Source of the DNA: Bifidobacterium criceti
GTDB taxonomy: Bacteria > Actinomycetota > Actinomycetes > Actinomycetales > Bifidobacteriaceae
Assembly: GCF_002286935.1 (NCBI RefSeq)
Contig: NZ_MVOH01000015.1
Span: forward strand, 105,807 to 169,806
Reading direction: 5' to 3'
Length of the DNA stretch: 64,000 nt
A program made the position numbers and the translations under genes. The notes below the pieces were generated by a model. It ran no database searches and was not told where the DNA came from. It worked only from the letters and a program-made list of their open reading frames with translations. Numbering within the stretch: position 1 is the stretch's first letter; each line of letters opens with the position of its first letter. Positions 17,030-26,359 of the stretch are shown here, one piece after another.

Positions 17030-19165
17030 ATGCAGACAAGACCTGGCTCCATGTACCCGCTCGGAGCAAGCTACGATGGAGCGGGTGTCAATTTCGCACT
17101 GTTCTCACGTATGGCCGACAAAGTCGAACTGTGCCTGTTCGATGAACAGGACAACGAGACACGTGTCGAACTGACGGAACAGAATTCATTCGTATGGCAT
17201 ATCTACATCCCGGGCATCCAACCCGGGCAGCGGTACGGATACCGTGTCTACGGGCCGTACAATCCGCACAACGGCGAATGGTGCAATCCGAACAAACTGC
17301 TCCTCGACCCCTACGCAAAGGCGATCGAAGGCAATATCGACGGTGACGAGAGCCTGTATTCGTACTGGTTCAACGACGCCGACAACCCCGACAACATGAA
17401 CGACCTCGATTCGGCGGGGCATACGATGAAATCGGTCGTGGTCAACCCATTCTTCGATTGGGACAACGACCAGCATCCGAACATCCCATACTCCGATTCG
17501 GTCATCTACGAAGCGCATGTGCGCGGCATGACGAACCTCAACAAGAGCGTGCCGCCCGAAATCCGCGGCACGTATGCGGGACTCGCGCATCCGAGCGTCA
17601 TCGCCTACCTCAGGCAGCTCGGCATCACGGCGATCGAACTCATGCCGATCCACCAGTTCATCAACGACCCCTTCCTGCAGGACAAAGGGTTGAGCAACTA
17701 CTGGGGATACAACACGATCGGGTTCTTCGCGCCGCACAACGCGTATTCAAGCCAAGGGCAGCGCGGCGAACAGGTCAACGAGTTCCGTTCGATGGTCAAG
17801 GCATTCCATGCGGCGGGCATCGAGGTCATCCTCGACGTCGTCTACAACCACACCGCCGAAGGCAACGACAAAGGACCGTCGCTGAGCTTCAAAGGACTCG
17901 ACAACCTGTCCTACTACCGTCTCGTCGACAACGACAAACTGCACTATTTCGACACGACGGGCACCGGCAATTCACTGCTCATGCGTTCGCCGCAGACGCT
18001 GCAACTCATCACCGATTCGCTGCGGTACTGGGTGCAGGAGATGCACGTCGACGGATTCCGCTTCGACCTCGCCGCGACGCTCGCACGGCAGTTCCAGGAG
18101 GTCGACAAGTTGTCCGCGTTCTTCGACATCGTCGAACAGGATCCGGTCATCTCCCGTGTCAAACTCATCGCCGAACCGTGGGACCTCGGCTCCGGCGGCT
18201 ACCAGGTCGGCGGTTTCCCGCCGAACTGGTCGGAATGGAACGGCCGCTACCGTGATTGTGTCCGTGATTTCTGGCGTTCCCAGCCGGCGACACTCCCTGA
18301 ATTCGCGAGCCGCATCATGGGCAGCTCCGACCTCTACCAGCACAACGGACGCAAACCGGTCGCATCGATCAATTTCATCACCGCGCACGACGGATTCACG
18401 ATGAACGACCTTGTGAGCTACAACAACAAGCACAACGAGGCGAACGGCGAAGGCAACCGCGACGGCGAGAACAACAACAGCTCGTGGAATTGCGGCGTCG
18501 AAGGACCGACGACGATTCGCGACGTCAACGAGCTGCGGCACCGGCAGATGCGCAACATGTTCTCGACGCTGCTGTTCAGCCAAGGCATCCCGATGATCTG
18601 CGGCGGCGATGAGGTGTGCCGCACACAGCTCGGCAACAACAACGGATACTGCCAGGACAACGAGATCTCATGGACGCACTGGGACCTCAAGGACTACCAG
18701 CGCGAGATGTGCAATTTCGTCTCGAAGCTCATCCATCTGCGCCTCGACCATCCGGTGCTCCACCGCCGCAGATTCTTCACCGGCCGCGAGGCGGACATGG
18801 CCGCAGACGCGTTGCCCCAAGTCGAATGGTTCGACCACAACGGCTCGATCATGGATCTTGAGGCATGGCAGAACACGCATGCGCTGTCGATCATGGTGTT
18901 CCTCAACGGCGGTGACATCCCGGAGACCGACTGGTACGGCAACACGATCGTCGACAACGATTTCATCCTCATCTTCAATGCCCACTACGAACCGATCATG
19001 TTCACGCTTCCCGACGAACGGTATGGGCGCAAATGGAAACTCGTCGTCGATACGCACAATCCCGACGGCCCCGAACTCAACTATGAGGCGGGATTCGCGA
19101 TCACCGCGCAGTCACGCAGCTTCCTGCTGCTCAAAAGCGATGACAAGACCGAACGCGCGCTCTGA
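17030..19165 (+). CDS. glgX: Glycogen debranching enzyme GlgX (GH13)
   Basis: A protein of 711 residues. N-terminal CBM48-like beta-domain (about 1-110, PLGASYDGAGVNFALFS, GYRVYGPYNP), then the GH13 barrel with DVVYNHTAEG, nucleophile Asp346 in DGFRFDLA, acid/base Glu382 in AEPWDLG and the HD pair in TAHDGFT. It hydrolyses alpha-1,6 branches of limit dextrins or glycogen inside the cell. The ATG has no close ribosome site; GATACT at 17017-17022 lies 7 nt ahead, so a leaderless mRNA is plausible. Transcription ends at the 82-bp palindrome. No other glycogen genes are adjacent. Confidence 0.93.
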   Translation: MQTRPGSMYPLGASYDGAGVNFALFSRMADKVELCLFDEQDNETRVELTEQNSFVWHIYIPGIQPGQRYGYRVYGPYNPHNGEWCNPNKLLLDPYAKAIEGNIDGDESLYSYWFNDADNPDNMNDLDSAGHTMKSVVVNPFFDWDNDQHPNIPYSDSVIYEAHVRGMTNLNKSVPPEIRGTYAGLAHPSVIAYLRQLGITAIELMPIHQFINDPFLQDKGLSNYWGYNTIGFFAPHNAYSSQGQRGEQVNEFRSMVKAFHAAGIEVILDVVYNHTAEGNDKGPSLSFKGLDNLSYYRLVDNDKLHYFDTTGTGNSLLMRSPQTLQLITDSLRYWVQEMHVDGFRFDLAATLARQFQEVDKLSAFFDIVEQDPVISRVKLIAEPWDLGSGGYQVGGFPPNWSEWNGRYRDCVRDFWRSQPATLPEFASRIMGSSDLYQHNGRKPVASINFITAHDGFTMNDLVSYNNKHNEANGEGNRDGENNNSSWNCGVEGPTTIRDVNELRHRQMRNMFSTLLFSQGIPMICGGDEVCRTQLGNNNGYCQDNEISWTHWDLKDYQREMCNFVSKLIHLRLDHPVLHRRRFFTGREADMAADALPQVEWFDHNGSIMDLEAWQNTHALSIMVFLNGGDIPETDWYGNTIVDNDFILIFNAHYEPIMFTLPDERYGRKWKLVVDTHNPDGPELNYEAGFAITAQSRSFLLLKSDDKTERAL

Positions 19166-19200
19166 GCACGAGGGCCTTGGGTGAAAACCCAGGTGAAAAG

Positions 19201-19282
19201 ATGACCGTGGTCTGTCGGTACGGCGACGCCCCGGGACAATCGATTGTCCCGGGGCGTCGCCGTACCGACAGACCACGGTCAT
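19201..19282. repeat. 82-bp perfect palindrome between convergent genes
   Basis: Arms 19201-19241 and 19242-19282 are exact reverse complements: 41 bp each, no mismatch and no spacer, with centre GGGACAATCGATTGTCCC. It fills the gap between the ends of glgX (plus, 19165) and the DUF998-like gene (minus, 19289). A transcript from either side would form the same very stable hairpin, so bidirectional termination is the simplest role. No U tract follows on either strand. Confidence 0.95.
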
Positions 19283-19288
19283 GGCGCA

Positions 19289-20536
19289 TCATTTCGCGAG
19301 CTGCGCGGCCGCCTCGTTCTGTTTGTCATGCGCCGCGACCTTCGCCGCAAGCGTGGGGGATGCGGTGTCGGTGAGGATTGTGTTGAACCCGATGCTTTTC
19401 TCATCGTCGACAAGTTCGTCGAGTTCGGACGAATCGACGACATCATGGGCGATGAGCTCCTGCTGGATGCGGTCCGCTTCGATCGCGGCGATCTGCCGCG
19501 AAAATCCGATGAACCATCCCAGGAAGAGCATCGCGGCGAGCGCTTCGACGTTCGTCAACGTATTGTCCCCTTTGAGCCATGCGATGCCGGCAAGCGCGCA
19601 TATGACGAGCGCGATATCGGAGATCGCATAGAACGCCTTGCTCAGCTGCGGCGCGAGCCACGGGAGGGCGACGAGCAGCACGAACATGACGCACGGCATG
19701 CCGCGTGCGAACACATTGTGCAGGATCGGGTGCGGGGTGTAGCGGAACGTGCCGATGCCGATGAACGCGATCCCCGAAAGCGTCAGCAGGACGGACAGGA
19801 TGATGATGCGCACCTTGAACTTCGGGATGCGGTAGGAGACGTCGGGTGTGCGGATGCCTATCGTGCCGTCGGGGCGTGCGACCTTGTACGTCGTGATGAG
19901 CTCGGATATCGCGAAATACGTGATGATGATGATCGACAGTCCGCCGAAGATCAGTGTGATGTTGAACATGCTCGCTGCGAACGTCGTGCGGTCGCCGAGT
20001 TCGGAGAAGTTGTTCTTGAACCAGTGTGGGTCGTTCGTCGTCGAACATGCGGTGCCGACGCCCGCGATCACGAAGAACGGCAGCAGCGACGCGAGCGTCT
20101 TCGCGTTCATCAGTTCCGCCTGCACGAACGTGATGTAGCCGCATACGCCGGCGAGCGTCGCCGTGAGCGCCGGCAGGTACATCTCGAAGATGACCTTTCC
20201 CATCATCGAATTGAGCACCCAGAACAACGTGTAGCTTGTCAGGAACAATGTGACCGCGTAGACGAAGGACAATGCGATGATCTCGAACGCGCGGCGCATG
20301 TGGACCGCCCACATGACGTGTTTGTTGAGCATGCCGATGCGGTGCGTGTACCCGGTGATGAACGATACGACGCCGCATGCCGCGACGAGGGCAGCGGAGG
20401 CCATGAACCGGCGTTGCGACAATTGCCAGAACGCGGGCGCCCTGTGCAGGTAGACCAGGATTGCGATGCCGCCGACGACCGCGCAGCAGAAGAAGGAGAT
20501 GAGGCCCGCGGATTCGGCCTTCTGGTGACGTTTCAT
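19289..20536 (-). CDS. DUF998-like multi-pass membrane protein
   Basis: A protein of 415 residues with about ten hydrophobic segments. The part around NNFSELGDRTTFAASMFN, followed by a long hydrophobic helix, resembles the SELG motif of DUF998 proteins (eight-helix membrane proteins of unknown role). The C-terminal 60 residues are soluble and charged (DVVDSSELDELVDDEKS). Start ATG 20536 is supported by GAAAGGG just upstream; it is followed by a basic MKRHQK. No partner gene is adjacent. The function is unknown. Confidence 0.7.
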   Translation of the reverse strand: MKRHQKAESAGLISFFCCAVVGGIAILVYLHRAPAFWQLSQRRFMASAALVAACGVVSFITGYTHRIGMLNKHVMWAVHMRRAFEIIALSFVYAVTLFLTSYTLFWVLNSMMGKVIFEMYLPALTATLAGVCGYITFVQAELMNAKTLASLLPFFVIAGVGTACSTTNDPHWFKNNFSELGDRTTFAASMFNITLIFGGLSIIIITYFAISELITTYKVARPDGTIGIRTPDVSYRIPKFKVRIIILSVLLTLSGIAFIGIGTFRYTPHPILHNVFARGMPCVMFVLLVALPWLAPQLSKAFYAISDIALVICALAGIAWLKGDNTLTNVEALAAMLFLGWFIGFSRQIAAIEADRIQQELIAHDVVDSSELDELVDDEKSIGFNTILTDTASPTLAAKVAAHDKQNEAAAQLAK

Positions 20537-20635
20537 GGTAACCCTTTCGATACGACACTCCATATTGTATCGAAGTGACCATGATCCGTGGTATCATCTC
20601 TTTTTGTGCTCGAAGACGAATGTCTTCGGCCGATT

Positions 20636-20709
20636 CGGGCTGTGGCGCAGTTTGGTAGCGCGTCTGCTTTGGGAGCAGAATGTCGCAGGTTCAAATCCTG
20701 TCAGCCCGA
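20636..20709 (+). tRNA. tRNA-Pro (TGG anticodon)
   Basis: Acceptor stem CGGGCTG/CAGCCCG, D arm GCGC...GCGC, anticodon stem TCTGC/GCAGA with loop TTTGGGA (anticodon TGG), T arm GCAGG-TTCAAAT-CCTGT and discriminator A. CCA is not encoded; the genome reads ACGG. A small hairpin (CGAAGAC/GTCTTCG) lies in the 5' leader. Confidence 0.97.
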
Positions 20710-20715
20710 CGGTGA

Positions 20716-20757
20716 GCCCCGCCATTGACGCTTTGGTCGTCGCGTGGCGGGGCGTTT
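20716..20757 (+). terminator. Intrinsic terminator after tRNA-Pro(TGG)
   Basis: GCCCCGCCA (20716-20724) pairs with TGGCGGGGC (20745-20753), with an inner GACG/CGTC stem, followed by GTTTTG. Confidence 0.8.
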
Positions 20758-20840
20758 TGCATCTCATGTGCGTCCGGCGTTCCTTCCCGGCATCGGACAA
20801 GGCGGTGCGGCGCGTGCGGAGGCGGGGGAGGAGCTTCATC

Positions 20841-21227
20841 ATGAGTACGAACACAGATGACCGGCATGCACTCGAGCAGATCGCGGATGAGCCGGACAAC
20901 GAGCAGATCGCGTATTTTCGCAAACCGTTCATGGTCGTCTGGGCCGCTGTCCAGGAATCTTCGTCCGAGCTCGTCGAGGATTATGGCCTCTCTCCGGAAC
21001 TCGCCCAGCTGTGGGTTGCGGAACGGTTGCGTCAAGTAGCTGATTCACTTGTCGACCGCCTCGCCGAACGTGCGGTGGCGCATGGCATGAGCAAATCGAA
21101 TGTCTCGCGGGCGACGTGCGCGAGTCCGACGAATGCGTTACGCAGGTTCCCGCGGTTGCGCGATCTGGATGAGGGGCGTATTCCCGGGCGCATGCTCATC
21201 GACGATGTCCTCGATTCGCTTGATTGA
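20841..21227 (+). CDS. Small soluble protein of unknown function
   Basis: A protein of 128 residues; ATG 20841 follows GGGGGAGGAGC, a strong ribosome site. No domain is recognised. The N-terminus is acidic (STNTDDRHALEQIADEPDNE); the middle is alpha-helical and mildly hydrophobic (FMVVWAAVQESSSELVEDYG), and the C-terminus is Arg-rich with RFPRLRDLDEGRIPGRMLID. There is no signal peptide and no membrane segment. It stands alone between tRNA-Pro and the peptidase gene. A nucleic-acid-binding role is possible from the basic C-terminal half but is not shown. Confidence 0.7.
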   Translation: MSTNTDDRHALEQIADEPDNEQIAYFRKPFMVVWAAVQESSSELVEDYGLSPELAQLWVAERLRQVADSLVDRLAERAVAHGMSKSNVSRATCASPTNALRRFPRLRDLDEGRIPGRMLIDDVLDSLD

Positions 21228-21407
21228 AGACGAGGGTGGACGCGTTATTGTTGCATATGCTACCGGTATCCACAGTGATGATGCCTGTTTGACTGCGACA
21301 CGCCGTATCCAGGGGCCGTCCGTACACATACCTTCGTCGTGATGGACAGCGGCATACGCTGCGTCGGATAGTGGAACCGACGATCCACGATCCGAAGGAG
21401 GAAGCGT

Positions 21408-21989
21408 ATGGGACAATACGAACAAGCGGCACACATCCGCCGGGCGAAGCGGAGGAAGCGTATCGAGGCGATGCGCGGCCGTATGCGCCGCAACGCACTC
21501 GTATCGGTGACGATGCTCGTCGTATCGGCGTCGGCGCTTGCCGTGGGTGTGCGGGAGACCGGCTGCGCCCATGCCGACGATGGATGCGCACCCGCGATGG
21601 TCATGCCGGTCAAGGGAGGCATTGTTGCTTCGGCGTTCGACGGGCCTGCCCAGGTATGGCTTGCCGGACATAGGGGCATCGACATCGAGGCGCAGGAGGG
21701 GACGACGCTTGTCGCGCCTGTGGACGGTTCGATCAGTTTTTCAGGCAAGGTCGCAGGCAAATCGGTCGTCAGCATCGTGCACGGCGCATGGACGTTGACC
21801 TTCGAACCGGCGGTCACATCACTCGTTGTCGGCTCGAGGGTTCGTCGCGGCGAGCCGTTCGGCACCGTGTCTGGAACAAGTGACCATTGTGACGGCACAT
21901 GCGTGCACTGGGGCATGCGTGCTGCGGGAAGGAGGTATGTCGACCCTGAACGATGGCTTCATGCGCAGCGCGTCATGCTCGTTGAATGA
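21408..21989 (+). CDS. M23 (LytM) peptidase-like protein, membrane anchored, active site probably degenerate
   Basis: A protein of 193 residues behind AAGGAGGAA. A very basic N-terminus (about 30 residues) is followed by one hydrophobic segment (about 30-48), consistent with a signal anchor. The LytM domain covers roughly 60-190: MVMPVKGGIVASAFDG, GHRGIDIEA (HxGxD metal ligands present), and TCVHWGMR. The final HxH motif of active enzymes reads CVH, so the first His is replaced by Cys while the second, a zinc ligand, remains. It may be a regulator of cell-wall hydrolases rather than an endopeptidase, or retain weak activity. Confidence 0.8.
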   Translation: MGQYEQAAHIRRAKRRKRIEAMRGRMRRNALVSVTMLVVSASALAVGVRETGCAHADDGCAPAMVMPVKGGIVASAFDGPAQVWLAGHRGIDIEAQEGTTLVAPVDGSISFSGKVAGKSVVSIVHGAWTLTFEPAVTSLVVGSRVRRGEPFGTVSGTSDHCDGTCVHWGMRAAGRRYVDPERWLHAQRVMLVE

Positions 21990-22011
21990 GCGTACGCCGG
22001 ACCGCTCATGT

Positions 22012-23541
22012 CTACAGGTCGGCGTCCGCGAGCGAGATGTACCCTGGGTCGATGAGCGCCGTTTTGAGGTTGCCGGCGCTCACTGCGACGAGGGGGAGCG
22101 CCATCGTCGGCACACCGTCGACGGTGTTGAGATGCCGAGTCGAAGCCGCTCCTTCGCCTCGGTCGAACGCCTGGCATAAGGCCGCGATGCCCTCGGCGTT
22201 GTCGTTGCGCGAGGCGAGGCCGGTCATCCACTGCTTGCCGTCTACGATGTTCGGAATGTTGCTGACGTAGGCGCCGTAGCCGGTGATGATCGGCCAACGG
22301 CTGGAGGAGGCCGCCGCCGCGCCGCCGTTGGCGCTTTCATCCCCCGTGTGGGCGTCGACGCCCGGTTTGGGGGCCTGTGTCGGTTCGGGAACCTTGCCGC
22401 GCTGCACATCATGTTTGCCCGCGATGTTGCCAAGGACGTCGCCGACCGTGATCGATGGGTTGATGTCGGCTGCCGTGCCGACATACCCCATGTCGGCGAG
22501 TCCCTTGACGACACCGGATGCGACGAAGTCGTTCATCGAGACGACGCCGTCGATTGGTGTGAACGTGCCTTTCGTGTTCGTACGCAGCCGTGCCTTGATC
22601 TCGTCGACGACATCATCGGCGTTCTTCGCTTCGAACGCGACATCGTGCCAATCGTCCTCGGTCGAAGCCGCGGAGAGTTTGAGTGAAGGACTCATAACGA
22701 CCCCGGAGCGGAAATAGGTGCCGAGCACGCTCCACGCGCCGACGAATGCATCGTGCGCGAACTGCTGTTCATCGTCCATATGCGTGGCGCGCCCGTTGAG
22801 GGGGAGCATGATTTCGATGCGTTTGGGATTGTCTTTGCTTGTCTTGTCGAGTTCGAGTTTGTTGACGAGCTGCTGTGCCTGCATACGTCCTATCTGTTCT
22901 GCGTCGCACATCGATACGAAGACGTCGGGGGTGAAGCCGGGGATGCGTGTGGAGAGGACGATGACGTGCACACCCGCTGATTTGGCGAGCGTGAGCGCAT
23001 CGACGGTGCGCGTGAGCGCCTCGTGGTATGCCCGTTCGTCCGTGCCGCCGTCGGTGGTTTCGGCGCTGAGTGTCTGCGTCGCGTAATCGCCATAGTATTT
23101 CGTCGATTCCGCAGTCCGCACCGCGGGGGCGACGATGAGCGTCACTGTTCCCTCGTCGGTATTGGAATCAGTATGTCGTCCTTCATCCGTCCGCTCGACA
23201 TATTCGCGGACATATGTATCGAGGCTCCTGCTTTGCTTGTCGAAATCGGAATCCATATGCGCGTCGATCGAGCTGTTTTCGAAGCCATGTTCGACGAGTG
23301 CGTCCGATGTGGCGTCTACAAATCTGTTCCATGTGTTGATTGGGACATTCTGGGAGATCGTGAAACCGTCATTCGGTACGAACATCGCCACCGACCCATT
23401 CGTCTCGGACGGTGTCGCCTCAAGCCCTGATTCCGGGGCGCCCCCGGTCGCGCCCGAGCACGCCGTCAATGTGAACGACAGCGTGCAGCACAGCGCCATC
23501 ATCATGCGGCGACGCAGGGGAATGGGACTCATGGATGACAT
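22012..23541 (-). CDS. Periplasmic-binding-protein-like lipoprotein (sugar type)
   Basis: A protein of 509 residues. Lipoprotein signal: MSSMSPIPLRRR, a hydrophobic stretch, then LTAC lipobox around residue 29. The mature part follows the type 1 (ribose/galactose) binding-protein plan: GVHVIVLSTRIPGFTPDVFV, DAEQIGRMQAQQLVNKL, IDGVVSMNDFVASGVVKGL, and ITGYGAYVSNIPNIVDGKQW as the sugar-end signature. No ABC permease or ATPase gene lies next to it, so it may be an orphan receptor or use a distant transporter. Start ATG 23541 follows GAGAAAG; a second ATG at 23532 is possible. Confidence 0.75.
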   Translation of the reverse strand: MSSMSPIPLRRRMMMALCCTLSFTLTACSGATGGAPESGLEATPSETNGSVAMFVPNDGFTISQNVPINTWNRFVDATSDALVEHGFENSSIDAHMDSDFDKQSRSLDTYVREYVERTDEGRHTDSNTDEGTVTLIVAPAVRTAESTKYYGDYATQTLSAETTDGGTDERAYHEALTRTVDALTLAKSAGVHVIVLSTRIPGFTPDVFVSMCDAEQIGRMQAQQLVNKLELDKTSKDNPKRIEIMLPLNGRATHMDDEQQFAHDAFVGAWSVLGTYFRSGVVMSPSLKLSAASTEDDWHDVAFEAKNADDVVDEIKARLRTNTKGTFTPIDGVVSMNDFVASGVVKGLADMGYVGTAADINPSITVGDVLGNIAGKHDVQRGKVPEPTQAPKPGVDAHTGDESANGGAAAASSSRWPIITGYGAYVSNIPNIVDGKQWMTGLASRNDNAEGIAALCQAFDRGEGAASTRHLNTVDGVPTMALPLVAVSAGNLKTALIDPGYISLADADL

Positions 23542-23606
23542 GACGTACCGCTTTCTCGAGGATGGTCGGGGACGAACACAGCACGATTGTACTCGGAAAG
23601 ACGGCA

Positions 23607-23649
23607 AACGGCCCGGGATGGCGGATGTGGCCCCACCTCCCGGGCCGTT
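23607..23649 (-). terminator. Hairpin after icd
   Basis: A 12-bp perfect stem, AACGGCCCGGGA with TCCCGGGCCGTT, around a 19-nt loop. It lies 18 nt beyond the icd stop on the minus strand. Confidence 0.65.
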
Positions 23650-23666
23650 CGTCCCGGCAGGGCCCG

Positions 23667-24884
23667 TCAGCCCCGAAGCGTCTTGTTCAGGTTCTCGTCA
23701 AGCGCATCCATGAATCCCTCCGTGTCAAGCCACGGATGGTCGGGGCCGATGAGCATCGCAAGGTCCTTCGTCATCTGGCCGCCTTCAACGGTCGAGATGA
23801 TCGTCTGCTCGAGCTTCTCGGCGAAATCGGCGACCTGCGGGGTGCCGTCAAGCTTCGCACGGTGCTTGAGGCCGCCCGTCCATGCGTAGATCGAGGCAAT
23901 CGGATTCGTCGACGTCTTCTCGCCCTGCTGCCAACGGCGGTAATGGCGTGTGACGGTGCCGTGCGCGGCTTCGGCCTCGACGGTCTGGCCGTCGGGCGTC
24001 ATGAGGACCGACGTCATGAGGCCGAGCGACCCGAAGCCCTGTGCGACGGTGTCCGACTGCACGTCGCCGTCGTAGTTCTTGCAGGCCCACACATAGCCGC
24101 CATGCCATTTGAGCGAGCTCGCGACCATGTCGTCGATGAGGCGGTGCTCGTAGGTGAGGCCCTCCTGCTCATAGCGGTCCTTGTATTCGGTCTCGAACAC
24201 TTCGGCGAAGATGTCCTTGAACTCGCCGTCATAGGCCTTGAGGATCGTGTTCTTCGTCGACAGGTAGACCGGGTATCCGCGCAGCAGTCCGTAATTGAAA
24301 CATGCGCGCGCAAATCCGCGGATCGAATCGTCGAGGTTGTACTGGACCTGCGCGACGCCGGCGCCGGGGTAGTCGAAGACGAGGTGTTCGATCGGCGCGG
24401 AGCCATCCTGCGGCGTGAACGTCACCGTCAACTTGCCGGCGCCGGGGACCTTGAAATCGGTCGCCTTGTACTGGTCGCCGAACGCGTGGCGCGCGACGAC
24501 GATCGGCTTCGTCCATCCGGGCACGAGGCGCGGAATGTTCGAGATGACGATGGGCTCACGGAAGATCGTGCCGCCGAGGATGTTGCGGATTGTGCCGTTC
24601 GGCGACTTCCACATCTTCTTGAGTCCGAATTCCTCCACGCGCGCCTCGTCCGGCGTGATCGTCGCGCATTTGACGCCGACGTGCTCGCGTTTGATCGCCT
24701 CCGCGGCGTCGACCGTCACCTGGTCGTCGGTCGCGTCACGGTTTTGGATGCTCAGGTCATAGTAATCGAGGTTGACGTCGAGGTAGGGCAGGATGAGACG
24801 GTCCTTGATGTCCTTCCAGATGACGCGCGTCATCTCGTCGCCGTCGAGTTCGACGACGGTTCCTTCGACCTTGATTTTCGCCAT
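23667..24884 (-). CDS. icd: NADP-dependent isocitrate dehydrogenase, monodomain eukaryote-like type
   Basis: A protein of 405 residues that oxidises isocitrate to 2-oxoglutarate, feeding glutamate synthesis in bacteria with an incomplete TCA cycle. The N-terminal [19 protein letters not shown] and [19 protein letters not shown] (substrate Ser/Arg cluster), [17 protein letters not shown], and [15 protein letters not shown] mark the homodimeric subfamily II enzyme. Start ATG 24884 is chosen because GGAGGAATCC precedes it; the longer upstream frame has no homology. It diverges from guaB3 with 128 nt between. Confidence 0.95.
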   Translation of the reverse strand: MAKIKVEGTVVELDGDEMTRVIWKDIKDRLILPYLDVNLDYYDLSIQNRDATDDQVTVDAAEAIKREHVGVKCATITPDEARVEEFGLKKMWKSPNGTIRNILGGTIFREPIVISNIPRLVPGWTKPIVVARHAFGDQYKATDFKVPGAGKLTVTFTPQDGSAPIEHLVFDYPGAGVAQVQYNLDDSIRGFARACFNYGLLRGYPVYLSTKNTILKAYDGEFKDIFAEVFETEYKDRYEQEGLTYEHRLIDDMVASSLKWHGGYVWACKNYDGDVQSDTVAQGFGSLGLMTSVLMTPDGQTVEAEAAHGTVTRHYRRWQQGEKTSTNPIASIYAWTGGLKHRAKLDGTPQVADFAEKLEQTIISTVEGGQMTKDLAMLIGPDHPWLDTEGFMDALDENLNKTLRG

Positions 24885-25012
24885 GGGGGATTCCTCCAGT
24901 GAGTGATCGATTGTTTCGATAGACATGCTTAGCGCATGAGTGTTTCGTCGACGGTCGATTGTCCAAAAACGCGGTGCTTTGCGTGTCATTGCTGAGCATT
25001 AGCCTAAGAACC

Positions 25013-26134
25013 ATGTCTCAGGAAATTGAAATCGGCCTTGGCAAGAAGGGCCGCATCGCCTATGGGCTCGACGACATCGCGATCGTCCCCTCGCGCCGCA
25101 CACGTGATCCGCAGGACGTGTCCACAACATGGCAAGTGGACGCCTACCAGTTCGACATTCCCGTCATCGGCGCGCCGATGGATTCGGTCACGAGCCCAAA
25201 GACCGCGATCGCGCTCGGTCGGCTCGGCACTGTCGGTGTCCTCGACCTTGAAGGCCTGTGGACGAGGTATGACGACCCTGAGCCGATTCTTGCGCGTATC
25301 GGTGAGCTTGGCCCGGATGAGGCGACGGCCTATCTGCAGCGTGTGTACTCCGAACCGATCAAACCGGAGCTCATCGTTTCGCGTCTCCATGAAATCCGTG
25401 ACGCAGGGGTGACGGTCGCCGGTGCGCTGTCGCCGCAGCGCACGCAGCAGTATTACTCGACCGTCCTCGAGGCGGGCGTCGACCTCTTCGTCATCCGTGG
25501 GACGGCCGTGTCCGCCGAACATGTGTCGACCGACCATGAGCCGCTCAACCTCAAGAAGTTCATCTACGACCTTGATGTCCCCGTCATCGTCGGCGGCGCC
25601 GCGAACTACACGGCGGCGCTGCATCTCATGCGCGCCGGCGCGGCGGGTGTCCTCGTCGGCTTCGGCGGCGGCGCGGTCTCCGCGGTACGCAAGACAATCG
25701 GCGTGCATGTGCCGCTCGCGACCGCGATATCCGATGTCGCCGAGGCGCGCCGCGACTATATGGACGAATCGGGTGGCCGTTATGTGCAGGTGATCGCCGA
25801 CGGCGGCATGGGCAACTCCGGCAGTTTCGTGACCGCCCTTGCGATGGGCGCGGATGCGTGCATGCTTGGCGCGCCGCTCGCACGCGCGAAGGAAGCTCCG
25901 GGCCATGGCATGCATTGGGGTGCGGAAGCCCGCCATGAGACGCTCCCGCGTGGCTTGCGTTCCAATGTGGGCACCGTGGGCACGCTTGAGGAGATCCTCT
26001 ACGGACCGAGCCACATGGCCGACGGCAAGACGAACTTCATCGGTGCGTTGCGCCGTGCGATGGCGTCCACCGGATACGTCGACCTCAAGAACTTCCAGCG
26101 CTGTGATGTCGTTGTGACGCCCACGGGGCGCTGA
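25013..26134 (+). CDS. GuaB3 family IMP dehydrogenase-related protein
   Basis: A protein of 373 residues with the IMPDH/GMPR barrel: YGLDDIAIVPSRRTRDP, VIGAPMDSVTS, and VIADGGMGNSGSFVTALAMG. It lacks CBS domains. The loop that carries the catalytic Cys in true IMPDH (GSICTTR) reads VGFGGGAVSAVRKT, with no Cys, as expected for the GuaB3 group. The reaction is therefore uncertain. The start has no ribosome site; TAGCCT at 25000-25005 lies 7 nt before ATG 25013, fitting leaderless translation. A 20-bp terminator hairpin follows. Confidence 0.9.
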   Translation: MSQEIEIGLGKKGRIAYGLDDIAIVPSRRTRDPQDVSTTWQVDAYQFDIPVIGAPMDSVTSPKTAIALGRLGTVGVLDLEGLWTRYDDPEPILARIGELGPDEATAYLQRVYSEPIKPELIVSRLHEIRDAGVTVAGALSPQRTQQYYSTVLEAGVDLFVIRGTAVSAEHVSTDHEPLNLKKFIYDLDVPVIVGGAANYTAALHLMRAGAAGVLVGFGGGAVSAVRKTIGVHVPLATAISDVAEARRDYMDESGGRYVQVIADGGMGNSGSFVTALAMGADACMLGAPLARAKEAPGHGMHWGAEARHETLPRGLRSNVGTVGTLEEILYGPSHMADGKTNFIGALRRAMASTGYVDLKNFQRCDVVVTPTGR

Positions 26135-26154
26135 GCGGAGCCTTCCTGCATTGA

Positions 26155-26202
26155 CGGGGCCGTGGTGCGCGCAACGCTACCATTGCGTGCACCACGGCCC
26201 CG
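26155..26202 (+). terminator. Long hairpin after guaB3
   Basis: Arms of 20 nt (26155-26174 and 26183-26202; CGGGGCCGTGGTGC / GCACCACGGCCCCG outer parts) pair with one G-T wobble around an 8-nt loop, followed by CTTTGCT. Confidence 0.8.
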
Positions 26203-26359
26203 CTTTGCTATATGGGAGGCGGCTCTGAGGGGTACGCGCTTCGCGTACGTATATCGCCGAAGGCGAACATTTTGGCATGAAGTGTCTACGGATTGTACGT
26301 GTGCCGATATGCCATGGAAAGGGCGTATGGTGCGTTTTCATGCTTCTGGAAGTGTGGGG

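Noticed and set aside
19244..20578. 444-codon plus-strand reading frame antisense to the DUF998-like gene
   Set aside because: It starts inside the 82-bp palindrome, is extremely rich in Arg/Asp/Glu, and has no ribosome site. The minus strand gives a well-behaved membrane protein with a start and ribosome site.
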